A DNA stretch of 64,000 nt from Sulfurospirillum cavolei (GTDB lineage: Bacteria > Campylobacterota > Campylobacteria > Campylobacterales > Sulfurospirillaceae), in NCBI RefSeq assembly GCF_000813325.1, contig NZ_BBQE01000011.1; one strand, 5' to 3'. Both the position numbers and the translations under genes were made by a program. The notes under the pieces were generated by a model. The model was not told where the DNA came from. It was given only the letters and a program-made list of their open reading frames with translations, and did not search any database. This document shows, piece by piece, positions 1 to 7,932 of this stretch (its first letter is position 1; the number at the start of each line of letters is the position of its first letter).

Positions 1-82
1 AAACAAAAGGGGTCAGGGCTAAACTTTAAACTTTCTGCCACTTTTCTTTGCTCATTTTAGTGCGAGAATGCCGATCAAATCT

Positions 83-92
83 TTACATGTAA
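83..92. repeat. TTACATGTAA palindrome
   Basis: A perfect copy of the ten-base palindrome found twelve times in the window. This copy lies in the noncoding stretch upstream of the gene at 253. The rest of positions 1-252 holds A/T-rich sequence in which I see no convincing gene. Confidence 0.9.
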
Positions 93-252
93 AGATGTTG
101 CTTTTTATTCAACTTCTCAAAAAGGTAAAGTTTTGGCTTTTATACCGATGTGCTTTACAAAAAACGACTGAAGCGATAGATGAGGTTTTTACCTACTTTA
201 TAAATGCTAGGAATATATTTTGCTTTTTTTACCCAAAAGCAGGAGTCATAGC

Positions 253-777
253 ATGATTAGTTCTTCAACCAACGCAATTGCTGATTTATACGGTACACCA
301 TCTAAAAGTGTTAGGGTGACTGACCCTCAAACAGGCATCGAGCATATTGCGTATTATGGATATGCCTATGATGCATCAAGCGAATCGCTTAAACCGACAT
401 CAACGTATGGGTTTATGCAGGCATTAGCGCAAACGTATGACCCTAGCAATATGAGTGAAAACGATTTGTCTACAATGGCGGATATGCTAACTAAGGAAGG
501 ATTTTTACAAAATTCTGATGCAGAAAAGATGAAACTAAGCTACAACGACTTGTCTCAATCGCTTCATTTAACGGATACAAAAATAGAGAGTAATCAAACC
601 GTTGATTTGTTGTCTCTTTATAAAGATATGCAGTCAAAACTTAGTGATAATCAAACGACGCAAGCCAATATTTTAGCGACGAAAATTGATGCATTGCAGG
701 TATTGGAAAATATACAAAAGAATCGTCCAACTGATATTCATGCCGAAAAAGTCTCTTTAAATTCACTGTGGAGCTAA
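253..777 (+). CDS. hypothetical protein, 174 aa
   Basis: I do not recognise this protein. The ATG at 253 is preceded by AGGAG at 241-245, so I prefer it to an upstream in-frame start at 220. The product has no signal peptide and no membrane segment. It is rich in Ser, Thr, Asp and Gln and mostly helical in its second half. The first third carries Tyr-rich stretches (IAYYGYAYDASS) and PTSTYGFMQAL. It stands alone, 114 bases before the WG-repeat gene. The compact soluble look would fit a small cytoplasmic or secreted accessory protein, but nothing visible supports a function. Confidence 0.7.
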   Translation: MISSSTNAIADLYGTPSKSVRVTDPQTGIEHIAYYGYAYDASSESLKPTSTYGFMQALAQTYDPSNMSENDLSTMADMLTKEGFLQNSDAEKMKLSYNDLSQSLHLTDTKIESNQTVDLLSLYKDMQSKLSDNQTTQANILATKIDALQVLENIQKNRPTDIHAEKVSLNSLWS

Positions 778-833
778 AAGAGCGTTTGTGCTTTTACATG
801 TCAAAAAAAATCATAAATAATCTTACCCTATGT

Positions 834-839
834 TATAAT
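834..839 (+). promoter_or_regulatory. -10 box TATAAT
   Basis: A perfect TATAAT lies 51 bases before the ATG at 891, with an A/T-rich upstream flank and no clear -35 box, as is usual for sigma-70 promoters of Campylobacterota. It would start transcription near 846 and drive the WG-repeat gene. Confidence 0.55.
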
Positions 840-870
840 CGTGTGAAATAAAAAAGCAATTTTAAGTGCG

Positions 871-880
871 TTACATGTAA
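871..880. repeat. TTACATGTAA palindrome abutting a ribosome site
   Basis: A perfect copy that ends where the AAGGATAGAGG ribosome-binding region of the gene at 891 begins. It would lie inside the 5' untranslated region if transcription starts near 846. A protein bound here, or a small hairpin formed by it, could touch initiation, but that is inference. Confidence 0.85.
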
Positions 881-890
881 AGGATAGAGG

Positions 891-2396
891 ATGAAATTTC
901 GAAAAATCATAGTAGCTTTTTTGGCGACGCTGAGTGTCGTTTTTGCGTCGGAGGGTTGGAACTTGGACGATTTACACCCCAAAACAAATGAAACCGATAG
1001 AGCTTTTCGAAGTCGTCTCTTTCTTTTAGACAGAGCAATTATCGGCAGAGCCGTCATTGAAAGTTATAATGAGGCGGAAGGTGTTTTAAATGTCAAAATC
1101 GACATTGAAAAGAAGCTGGCACAAAGCGTATTGGACAGTGATTCGATTATGAAGAACGTATGGCGTATCGAAATCTCAAAAGAAGAAGCCAATCGCTTAT
1201 TAACCGAAGCAAAGTCATACGATATTACGGGAAGAGTGCAAGCAGATTCAAGCGGCAATGCGTTGATTTACACTATGATGTTACAACACTATCTTATTTA
1301 CAGGCTTTTCCCTTTTGAAAACGACATCAAGAACAGGTTTGTTTTTGAAGACGGTATAACCTTAACGAGAAAAAATAAAGAAATAAAATACGTTAACAAA
1401 AACGGCGATCTTATAACGGAGTCTCAATTTGAAGACGGTCATGCTTTTTATAAGGGAACGGCTTCCGTCAAACAAAACGGCAAATGGGGATTTATCGATA
1501 AAAGCGGAAATTTTGTTATCCCCGCAAAGTATGAGCAAACGTATCGTTCGTTTCATGAAGATATGCTTGCCGTTAAAGAAGAGGGCAAATGGGGTTTTAT
1601 CGACCGATCGGCACGGTGGGTCATAGAGCCTAAATTTGAAAACGGCGGTTTGTTTGAATACGGTCGGGCGTTCATTGAAGAGAATAAAAAAGCCGGTATG
1701 ATTGATAAAGAAGGCAAGTGGGTTGTAGAGCCTAAGTTTGAGAGCGTTGCTTTGTTTATGGATCAACCCATTACCAGCGCGCGTGAAAACGGGAAAACAG
1801 GACTAATTAATACGGATGGGCAATGGGTACTTGAGCCTCGTTTTGATGATCTTACGGCGGTTTGTTATGCAAATCATGCTATTTCGCCTGCAAAAAAAGA
1901 TGGAAAATACGGCTTGATCGACAAACAAGGCAATTGGGTAATGGAGCCTAAATTTCAATGGATAGGCTGTTTTAAAAAAGGTTTAGCCTTGGTAAGAGAC
2001 AATTTAAAAGAGGGTGTTATCGATGAAAGCGGTGCGTACGTTCTCAAACCTATTTTTGATAAGATCGATTTTATAACGGACACGACTCCTGAAATTATCG
2101 GTGTCGAGAAAGATAAAAAGCATGGCTTCATCGATCGCAACGGTCAATGGATTATCGAACCCAAATTTAAACGCTTACGCTTTTTTACGCCAGATGGGAT
2201 AGCCGTCGCTTCGGAAGACGGGAAACGCTATGGGCTTATTAACCGCAATGCTGAGTGGGTAGTTGAGCCTAAATTTGATGAAATCAATCCATTTTCAGAC
2301 GGTATCGCCGAAGCAAAAGTCGATGATAAATGGGGATATATCAACACAAAAGGTCATTGGGTCATTACGCCTAAAAAACTGTATATCATTAAATAA
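891..2396 (+). CDS. exported WG-repeat protein
   Basis: The 501-residue product starts with a signal peptide (basic MKFRK, then a hydrophobic run ending in VFAS). From about residue 160 it consists of nine full WG repeats of about 35-40 residues plus one partial repeat, each with a core like KWGFIDKSGNFVI followed by a PKF/PKY motif. WG repeats form beta-rich, propeller-like domains seen in exported and surface proteins of many bacteria. Their general role is binding, with no known enzymatic activity. The first 150 residues are helical and unlike the repeats. AGAGG precedes the ATG. It is monocistronic, with a likely terminator hairpin at 2491-2517. Function beyond an extracytoplasmic scaffold or binding role is unknown. 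Confidence 0.85.
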   Translation: MKFRKIIVAFLATLSVVFASEGWNLDDLHPKTNETDRAFRSRLFLLDRAIIGRAVIESYNEAEGVLNVKIDIEKKLAQSVLDSDSIMKNVWRIEISKEEANRLLTEAKSYDITGRVQADSSGNALIYTMMLQHYLIYRLFPFENDIKNRFVFEDGITLTRKNKEIKYVNKNGDLITESQFEDGHAFYKGTASVKQNGKWGFIDKSGNFVIPAKYEQTYRSFHEDMLAVKEEGKWGFIDRSARWVIEPKFENGGLFEYGRAFIEENKKAGMIDKEGKWVVEPKFESVALFMDQPITSARENGKTGLINTDGQWVLEPRFDDLTAVCYANHAISPAKKDGKYGLIDKQGNWVMEPKFQWIGCFKKGLALVRDNLKEGVIDESGAYVLKPIFDKIDFITDTTPEIIGVEKDKKHGFIDRNGQWIIEPKFKRLRFFTPDGIAVASEDGKRYGLINRNAEWVVEPKFDEINPFSDGIAEAKVDDKWGYINTKGHWVITPKKLYIIK

Positions 2397-2402
2397 AAAC
2401 CT

Positions 2403-2412
2403 TTACATGTAA
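2403..2412. repeat. TTACATGTAA palindrome
   Basis: A perfect copy seven bases after the stop codon of the WG-repeat gene, in the space between two convergent genes. Confidence 0.85.
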
Positions 2413-2490
2413 ACGTTACATCGGAGTTTTGAAGTGATTTTTTGATAAGACCTTCTAACGTTTATGGCAATGATCGCCAAGCGTATGACG

Positions 2491-2517
2491 AAGTGCCGAT
2501 AGGGTGTTTCGGCACTT
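2491..2517 (+). terminator. intrinsic terminator after the WG-repeat gene
   Basis: A nine-base stem, AAGTGCCGA paired with TCGGCACTT, encloses a nine-base loop and runs into TTTT on the plus strand. It sits between convergent genes and may also slow transcription from dmeF, although the minus strand has no T-run. Confidence 0.65.
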
Positions 2518-2526
2518 TTAGAAATG

Positions 2527-3441
2527 TTATGATGCGAGTTCGATCGATACGTGTACCAACTCTTCATGAATGGAAAGTCCGTGTTTGACCTGCTCGATGC
2601 TCAGGGGTGTTTGAGCGCACAGTGTGAGAATGCAGCCGTATTTGCCTTTGCCGACTTGCCATACATGTAAATCTTTAATCGAGATTTTTTCTTCTAAAGC
2701 ATTGATAACGTCGATGATTTCTTGAACGATCGGTTCGTCCATCGTTGCGTCTAAGAGTATTTTCCCCGATTGTTTGATGAGCCCTACCGCCCATATGAAA
2801 ACCAAGACTGAACCGACGATTCCCATCACCGGATCAAGCCAATTTGCACCCCATAGCATGCCGCCTAAAAGTGCGACAATCGCCAAAACCGACGTCAAGG
2901 CATCGGCGAGAACGTGAAGGTAGGCGGCTTTAAGGTTCATATCGTGACGGTGATGATGTTCATGGTGATCGTGTCCGTGGTGATGATCGTCTTTGAGCAG
3001 CCATGCGCATATAAGATTGACGATCAGCCCGAAAACGGCTATAACGATTGCTTCTTGGTAAGCGATTTGTATCGGATTGAAAAGACGTTCGATCGAATGG
3101 TACGCCATAAAAAAAGCGACGACTAGCAGTAAAATTGCACTGGTATAACCGCCTAGCACTTCTATTTTATACGTTCCGAAATTGAAGCGAAAATCGTGTG
3201 CGTATTTAGTTGCCATAGCATATGCCGTAAATGCCATACCGAGTGCTAAGGCATGCGAACTCATATGCCATCCGTCCGCTAAAAGTGCCATCGAGTTAAA
3301 ATAAAGGCCGCCGACGATTTCAAAGATCATCATCGTAAACGTCAATAGCGTGGCATAAAGCGTGTTTTTCTGGGCAATCGGATTTGACGCATCGAAATTG
3401 TGTGAATGTGCAAGACTTTTGAGCGATTCTAGCGTGTTCAT
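2527..3441 (-). CDS. dmeF: CDF-family divalent metal efflux protein (DmeF-like)
   Basis: A 304-residue cation diffusion facilitator that would export Ni2+/Co2+ (or Zn2+) from the cytoplasm in exchange for protons. Six hydrophobic segments are visible. Metal-site residues sit in ADGWHMSSHALA (segment 2) and HVLADALTS (segment 5). A long His-rich cytoplasmic loop (HHHGHDHHEHHHRHD) lies between segments 4 and 5, typical of DmeF and ZitB types, and a C-terminal cytoplasmic metal-binding domain follows. It is divergent from the metal sensor gene at 3511, with a shared 69-bp promoter region, which points to Ni/Co as the inducing metals. The start has an AAAAGGTC ribosome site. Confidence 0.85.
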   Translation of the reverse strand: MNTLESLKSLAHSHNFDASNPIAQKNTLYATLLTFTMMIFEIVGGLYFNSMALLADGWHMSSHALALGMAFTAYAMATKYAHDFRFNFGTYKIEVLGGYTSAILLLVVAFFMAYHSIERLFNPIQIAYQEAIVIAVFGLIVNLICAWLLKDDHHHGHDHHEHHHRHDMNLKAAYLHVLADALTSVLAIVALLGGMLWGANWLDPVMGIVGSVLVFIWAVGLIKQSGKILLDATMDEPIVQEIIDVINALEEKISIKDLHVWQVGKGKYGCILTLCAQTPLSIEQVKHGLSIHEELVHVSIELAS

Positions 3442-3465
3442 TTTAGACCTTTTTAAAATTCTTTC

Positions 3466-3488
3466 AGATACTATACCCCAGCATATCT
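3466..3488. promoter_or_regulatory. candidate RcnR/DmeR operator
   Basis: An inverted repeat AGATA...TATCT flanks a C-tract (ACTATACCCCAG) in the middle of the 69-bp divergent region. RcnR and DmeR sites are known for a G/C-tract flanked by A/T-rich inverted repeats, so this is the natural operator for the sensor encoded next door. An outer inverted pair, GACCTTT and AAAGGTC, lies over the two ribosome sites. Confidence 0.5.
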
Positions 3489-3510
3489 AATAAAATTCTA
3501 AAGGTCAAAA

Positions 3511-3783
3511 ATGTCTCATACGATTGCTAATAAAGAGAAACTGCTTTTGCGGGTCAAAAAAATCAAAGGTCAATTGAGCAGTCTTGAAAAAGCTTTGGAA
3601 GACGAAAAAGAGTGTTTTAAAATATTACAACAAATCAGCGCGGCACGCGGTGCGATACACTCGTTAATGAGCGAGGTACTGGACGGGCATATCAAAGAGC
3701 ATCTGGGAAATCATGTCAGTGAAGCCGATCGTGAAAAAGAGATACTTAACCTTGCGAGTCTTTTAAAAACTTATTTGAGGTAA
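3511..3783 (+). CDS. dmeR: CsoR/RcnR-family nickel/cobalt-sensing repressor
   Basis: A 90-residue all-helical DUF156-family repressor. The residues at the sensor positions are His3, Cys35, His60 and His64. This is the full set used by E. coli RcnR to bind Ni(II)/Co(II), and not the CsoR copper set (Cys-His-Cys) or the FrmR formaldehyde set. It should release DNA when nickel or cobalt binds and so derepress dmeF, which diverges from it. It lies only four bases before the response regulator at 3788, so read-through into that operon is possible. The symbol is by analogy with DmeR/RcnR and rests on these residues and the neighbour. Confidence 0.85.
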   Translation: MSHTIANKEKLLLRVKKIKGQLSSLEKALEDEKECFKILQQISAARGAIHSLMSEVLDGHIKEHLGNHVSEADREKEILNLASLLKTYLR

Positions 3784-3787
3784 GGCG

Positions 3788-4447
3788 ATGCAAAAGATTT
3801 TATTGATTGAAGATAATGAAGAGTTTGCCTCTTTGATTCAAGCATTTTTGGAGCAAAGAAGTTTACATGTCGATATCTGTGATGACCCTTTTAAGGCTGT
3901 TGTTACAGCTCTTGAGTCCTACAGTTTGGTACTTTTAGATTTGGGGCTTCCTGGGATGGATGGGCTTGAAGTGTGTCGTGAACTTCGAAAAAAGAGTCAA
4001 ATTCCTATTATTATCTCCTCCGCTCGCAACAGTACCAGCGACAAAGTGATGGGACTTCAAATCGGTGCGGATGATTATCTGCCAAAGCCGTATGATCCTG
4101 ATGAGTTGTATGCGCGTATCAGCAGCTTGCTACGCAGAGTTCGTGCCTTTTCCGATGAAAAACCTAGCAAATCGTTTGTCATTGATGCCAAAGCCCATGA
4201 TGTTCTTTTTTTAGAAAATCCTCTTTTCCTCACCGAAGCTGAATTTGAAGTTGCCTCACAGTTAGTCAAACATAACGGCAATGTGGTCTCCAAAGAGCAA
4301 CTCCTCTACGATTCGCCTGCCATTTCATCAATGGATGGAAAAAGTTTAGAGATGATTATCAGCAAAATTCGTGGGAAAATCAAACCATATTCTCTCAAAG
4401 AGCACATCATCGCCCTTCGTGGTCGAGGGTACCGCCTTGTGGAGTAA
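3788..4447 (+). CDS. OmpR/PhoB-family response regulator
   Basis: 219 residues: an N-terminal receiver domain with acidic pocket IEDNEEF, phospho-acceptor Asp in VLLDLGLPGMDG (about residue 53), Lys in LPKPYDPDE, then a winged-helix DNA-binding domain (residues about 125-219, ending in ALRGRGYRLVE). It is the cognate partner of the kinase gene that overlaps its 3' end. The likely target is the promoter at 5662-5715, which carries direct repeats. Codon use from here to 7173 is poorer in CpG than in the neighbouring genes. Confidence 0.9.
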   Translation: MQKILLIEDNEEFASLIQAFLEQRSLHVDICDDPFKAVVTALESYSLVLLDLGLPGMDGLEVCRELRKKSQIPIIISSARNSTSDKVMGLQIGADDYLPKPYDPDELYARISSLLRRVRAFSDEKPSKSFVIDAKAHDVLFLENPLFLTEAEFEVASQLVKHNGNVVSKEQLLYDSPAISSMDGKSLEMIISKIRGKIKPYSLKEHIIALRGRGYRLVE

Positions 4448-5657
4448 TATCAAAACCTCATTAATCGCGCAAATCAGGCTTTTATTTGTGATCTCCCTTG
4501 TGGTGATTCTTGGATTGTGGGGATTTTTTTATATTCGCCAAAAACACCTGCAAGATGAGCACAATATGGCGCGTTATTTTAGTATCGCAAGTTCACTGCA
4601 ACCTGTACTGCTTCAATCGTTTAGTGTGAGTGATGAGGATTTGAAAGAGTATAACATCAAAATTTTCACCCAAAAGCCCTCGAGCGAGGCTAAAATGCTT
4701 TACCATAAAGGAGATGAGTTTAAAGGCTTTAGCCTCTTCTCGTACCAAGGAAAAAAGGTGTTATATGTGTACAATCCTATAGGCTCTCTTTATTTAGAAG
4801 ATTTAGAAGAGGATTATGCGCTCATTTTGATTCACTCCATTTTTGCTATCTTGTTGGGACTTCAAACGATTTTATTTATGGTCTCAAAAAAAATGCTCAC
4901 ACCGCTTATGGATGTGGAGCGACACTTTAAAAGAATGGAAGGTGGGGATTATTCTGAAGTGGCAATGACCTCACAGTATAAAGAAATCAATCAAATCACC
5001 CACTCCTACAACAAAGCCATTCGTCACATTGGCTACCTGTTAGAAACGCGTGAGATGTTTAATAAAATATTTATGCATGAGATGAAAACACCTTTGGCGA
5101 AAGGAATGTTTTACCTTAAAAATGAGCCCTCCGTTAAAACGCATGAACAGATTCATACGGTGTTTGAGGCGATTAACACTCAGCTCAACACGTTTAAGAC
5201 CTTAGAAGAGCTTATTGGTAAAAATGAAGCAATTCTGCCACACCCTCATGCGCTAAACTCACTTTTAGAAGAAGTTTCACAAACCTTACATGTAAAGGAT
5301 ACGGACGCTATACAAACAGAAGGGTGTGAAGGTTATACGCTGTATGGGGATAAAGAGTTGTGGTTGGTTTGTTTGAAAAATATACTCGACAATGCCTTGC
5401 AATATTCCAAAAACCATACAGTATCTCTTACATGTAAGGAAAATAAACTCTACATTTCCAATGTAGGAGAACCGCTTCCTATTGATATTTCTCAGAATTT
5501 ACACAACTGGAAATTGGACAAAACACAAAGGCATAAAAGTTCTACAGGATATGGATTTGGTCTTTTTATCATTCAAAAAACAGTCCATCTTAATGGTTAT
5601 ACGATAGACTATAGCTATGAAAATGCTCACGTTACGCTAATCATTTCTCCAAAATAA
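4437..5657 (+). CDS. membrane sensor histidine kinase
   Basis: A 406-residue kinase starting at TTG 4437 inside the last codons of the regulator. GAGGG lies about eight bases upstream, and no ATG suits better. One membrane segment near residues 10-28, a periplasmic region of about 90 residues, a second segment, then a HAMP-like linker, a phospho-acceptor His in FMHEMKTPL and an ATPase domain with N-box LKNILDNALQYS and a glycine motif in GYGFGLFI. The 11-bp overlap implies coupled translation. It should sense an envelope signal and control the Spy-like and cytochrome genes downstream. Two TTACATGTAA copies lie inside the gene at 5286 and 5428. Confidence 0.85.
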   Translation: MWSNIKTSLIAQIRLLFVISLVVILGLWGFFYIRQKHLQDEHNMARYFSIASSLQPVLLQSFSVSDEDLKEYNIKIFTQKPSSEAKMLYHKGDEFKGFSLFSYQGKKVLYVYNPIGSLYLEDLEEDYALILIHSIFAILLGLQTILFMVSKKMLTPLMDVERHFKRMEGGDYSEVAMTSQYKEINQITHSYNKAIRHIGYLLETREMFNKIFMHEMKTPLAKGMFYLKNEPSVKTHEQIHTVFEAINTQLNTFKTLEELIGKNEAILPHPHALNSLLEEVSQTLHVKDTDAIQTEGCEGYTLYGDKELWLVCLKNILDNALQYSKNHTVSLTCKENKLYISNVGEPLPIDISQNLHNWKLDKTQRHKSSTGYGFGLFIIQKTVHLNGYTIDYSYENAHVTLIISPK

Positions 5658-5661
5658 TCCT

Positions 5662-5715
5662 GTTTACCTCTGTTTACCTTCACTTGGGTTACGGATTACC
5701 TTCGTCTCTTATACT
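5662..5715 (+). promoter_or_regulatory. promoter with direct-repeat regulator sites
   Basis: GTTTACC occurs at 5662 and again at 5672, exactly one helical turn apart. Related half-sites GGTTACG and GATTACC follow by 5700. A TATACT -10 box is at 5710-5715, 30 bases before the ATG at 5745. Direct repeats with a 10-11 bp step, placed over the -35 region, are the usual binding pattern of OmpR-family activators, and such a regulator is encoded just upstream. Confidence 0.55.
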
Positions 5716-5744
5716 TTCATCACAAATCAAAAAAAGGATTCACG

Positions 5745-6185
5745 ATGAAAACAAAACTCATCACACTTAGTCTAGCTCTTATGGTGGCAACCAGCTCAGT
5801 TTACGCTTTTGGAGGACCAAAAGGTTTTATGGACTGCGATAGCCAATCTAGCAAAATGCCTTTTCAAAAGCAGATGGCAATGAGTGGCAATGGTATGCAA
5901 GAGGTTATGATGACACTCTCCGCTATGGATTTGTCTAAAACACAATGGAATGAGATTCGAAAAGTGATGTTTGATCTACGTGAACAGCGTTTTGACAAAG
6001 TCGAACCCAAAGAAACAGTCGTTATCATCAACAAAGATGGCACCTTTGATAAAGAGGGTTTTGTCAAAAACAGAGCTTCTTTGTCTAAAGAGATGATCGA
6101 TGTTCAAGCTGGGAGCATTGAAAAAGTTTTGAGTGTTCTCACGACTGAACAACGCAAAACCTTAGCTACCAAACTTGCGATGTAA
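5745..6185 (+). CDS. Spy/CpxP-like periplasmic protein
   Basis: 146 residues with a clear signal peptide (cleavage near VYA-FGG), leaving a small helical, Met-rich protein. Two LTxxQ-like motifs are visible: LSKTQWNEI near residue 66 and LTTEQRKTL near residue 134. These mark the Spy/CpxP family of periplasmic chaperones and metal- or stress-responsive accessory proteins, which often feed back on a two-component system. It is the first gene after the regulated promoter and ten bases before the cytochrome b gene. A metal or redox stress role in the envelope fits the operon but is inferred. Confidence 0.75.
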   Translation: MKTKLITLSLALMVATSSVYAFGGPKGFMDCDSQSSKMPFQKQMAMSGNGMQEVMMTLSAMDLSKTQWNEIRKVMFDLREQRFDKVEPKETVVIINKDGTFDKEGFVKNRASLSKEMIDVQAGSIEKVLSVLTTEQRKTLATKLAM

Positions 6186-6194
6186 GGAGCACTT

Positions 6195-6707
6195 ATGACA
6201 CGCTACACATCACGCTCAATTATCCTCCACTGGCTTAGTGGGGGATTGCTTATTTTTCTTTTGGTAACAGGTACCTTTGTTTTGTCCAACATGCCCAATA
6301 CGGTTGAAAAGTTGGGTTCTTTAAAAATCCATATGATTTTAGGCATCCTCACAACAGTGATAAGCGTGGTGCGTATTTGGATGATTGTAAGAGCTCCAAA
6401 GATAGAAGCCCTCTCCATGAGCCCTTTTAGAGCCAAAATGATGAAAGCTAATCACATTGCCATCTATGGTGTCATTATTGCGATTGGTGTGAGTGGATTT
6501 GTGCTTGCACAAAGTGCTTCTTTAGGGCAGATAATTTTCTTTGGATTAGAAAAAGAGCTTTACGGTAGTTTTAAAGATTTTGGTGTAGGCATTGTCCATG
6601 GTTTATTAACCAAAGTGCTTCTCTTTTTAATCGTCATGCACGTTGCAGGTGTGGTCTCGTATGCCATTAAAAGTAAGAACAATATTATTAAACGCATGTG
6701 GTTTTAA
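6195..6707 (+). CDS. cytochrome b561 family protein
   Basis: 170 residues with four hydrophobic helices. Possible heme-ligand histidines lie near the starts of helices (IILHWLSGG, LKIHMILG, KANHIAIYG) and in the last helix (IVMHVAGV). This is the layout of prokaryotic di-heme cytochrome b561 proteins, which pass electrons between the quinone pool and periplasmic partners. AAGGAG lies seven bases before the ATG. The soluble cytochrome c encoded next is a natural electron partner. Confidence 0.8.
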   Translation: MTRYTSRSIILHWLSGGLLIFLLVTGTFVLSNMPNTVEKLGSLKIHMILGILTTVISVVRIWMIVRAPKIEALSMSPFRAKMMKANHIAIYGVIIAIGVSGFVLAQSASLGQIIFFGLEKELYGSFKDFGVGIVHGLLTKVLLFLIVMHVAGVVSYAIKSKNNIIKRMWF

Positions 6708-6714
6708 AGGAGCA

Positions 6715-7173
6715 ATGATGAGACAATTATTAAAAATAGGCACACTTTTAGTGTGCGCAGGATTGACATTGGTGGCGCAAGAAAAAAGTGCAGAAGATCT
6801 TGTAAAAAGTATGAAAAAAGAGGATATTACCTATGCACAACTGATGAGCGGTATGGGTATGGCGTATGATAACATCCAAAAAGGTGTCATTACTATGAAT
6901 AAACTCCTCGTAGATCGTGGTATTGATTTTATCAGAACCCATCCAGCACCTAAACAAAACCCATGGCTCATTATGGATAAAGAGAGCCAAGAAGGATTTA
7001 AAGCCATGCTGGTGTATCATGATGAAAAGATGGATGAAGATGTCGCTTTGATTGAAAAAGCGGTGCAAAAAAAAGATTGGGAGGGTGCCTATGCAGGGGC
7101 AAAAGAGCTTGGAAACAGTTGTATTTCATGCCATTTAGCCTATAAAGATCATGTCAAATACGTTATGAAATAA
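6715..7173 (+). CDS. periplasmic monoheme cytochrome c (cytochrome c'-like)
   Basis: 152 residues starting at ATG 6715 (AAAGGAG upstream), with a signal peptide ending near LVAQ. The one heme site, CISCH, lies about 15 residues from the C-terminus (NSCISCHLAYKDH). A C-terminal CxxCH behind a helical body is the pattern of cytochrome c'-type proteins, which bind NO or act as small electron carriers. It is the last gene of the two-component/Spy/b561 operon, followed by a strong terminator at 7175. Electron transfer with the b561 protein is inferred from position. Confidence 0.8.
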   Translation: MMRQLLKIGTLLVCAGLTLVAQEKSAEDLVKSMKKEDITYAQLMSGMGMAYDNIQKGVITMNKLLVDRGIDFIRTHPAPKQNPWLIMDKESQEGFKAMLVYHDEKMDEDVALIEKAVQKKDWEGAYAGAKELGNSCISCHLAYKDHVKYVMK

Positions 7174-7174
7174 A

Positions 7175-7204
7175 CCTTACTTTTTGTAAGGCTTTTCTTT
7201 TTTA
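7175..7204 (+). terminator. intrinsic terminator
   Basis: The stem CCTTAC/GTAAGG with a TTTTT loop is followed by a T-rich run (CTTTTCTTTTTT). It closes the 3788-7173 operon. Confidence 0.8.
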
Positions 7205-7263
7205 TGTTACATGTTTTTTGATAACACTAAAATACAATAATAATTTATTCGGTATGGATGTCT

Positions 7264-7932
7264 CTACATTGAAGGCACTTTGACCATATAGCCGATGCCT
7301 CGGATATTGACGATAAAATCTTCTTTTAAGTTGTTTTTGAGGCGGTTGATTTCCGCCCTGATCGTTGCGTCGTCGACGATCGTATCGGAATCTTCCCACA
7401 CGTTTTCTCTGAACATATCGTAGCTACAGACAAATCCTCGATTGTGGGTTAAAAATTTGATGATTTGCAGTTGTCGCTTGGAGAGCACTTGTGGCTCTTC
7501 GTGAAAGTAGAGCGTCATCGCGTCGCAGTCGAAACTGTAAGAGGCGGAGAGCCTTTTATGATGCATCTCTTTTTTGGCGGTTTTGGAGATGCGATCGATT
7601 CGAAGATTGAGCTCTTTGAGATGGAACGGTTTTTTGAGGTAATCAAAACAGCCCAACTCAAACGCTTTGGAAATATCTTCAATATCGATGAGCGTCGAGA
7701 TAAAAATGACGGGAGTGACGTTTTTTTGCGCATGCAGTATCTCTAAAATCGTTAATCCGTCAATATTGGGTACGTTAATATCGAAAATGAGCAAGTCGAA
7801 CTTCTCTTTCTCCAAAATACCCAAACAAACGTTACCGTCTCGAACGGCTTTGATCGCGTGTCCGGACGTCGTGAGGTATTGCGTGATCGATTCGTTCAGG
7901 ATAATATCGTCTTCTAACAGTAAAATTTTCAT
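7264..7932 (-). CDS. OmpR-family response regulator
   Basis: 222 residues: a receiver domain (acidic pocket LLEDDIILNE, phospho-acceptor Asp in LLIFDINVPNIDG near residue 52, Lys in LKKPFHLKE) followed by a winged-helix output domain ending in NIRGIGYMVKV. The ATG overlaps the stop of the upstream FIST kinase gene by 4 bp, so the two are translated together and form a pair. The target is not evident. Its promoter is that of the kinase, in the intergenic space above 9815. Confidence 0.9.
   Translation of the reverse strand: MKILLLEDDIILNESITQYLTTSGHAIKAVRDGNVCLGILEKEKFDLLIFDINVPNIDGLTILEILHAQKNVTPVIFISTLIDIEDISKAFELGCFDYLKKPFHLKELNLRIDRISKTAKKEMHHKRLSASYSFDCDAMTLYFHEEPQVLSKRQLQIIKFLTHNRGFVCSYDMFRENVWEDSDTIVDDATIRAEINRLKNNLKEDFIVNIRGIGYMVKVPSM

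Noticed and set aside
68..256. A 62-residue reading frame upstream of the first gene
   Set aside because: It has no ribosome site, an odd Lys/Phe-rich content and ends inside the next gene; the region is better read as noncoding.
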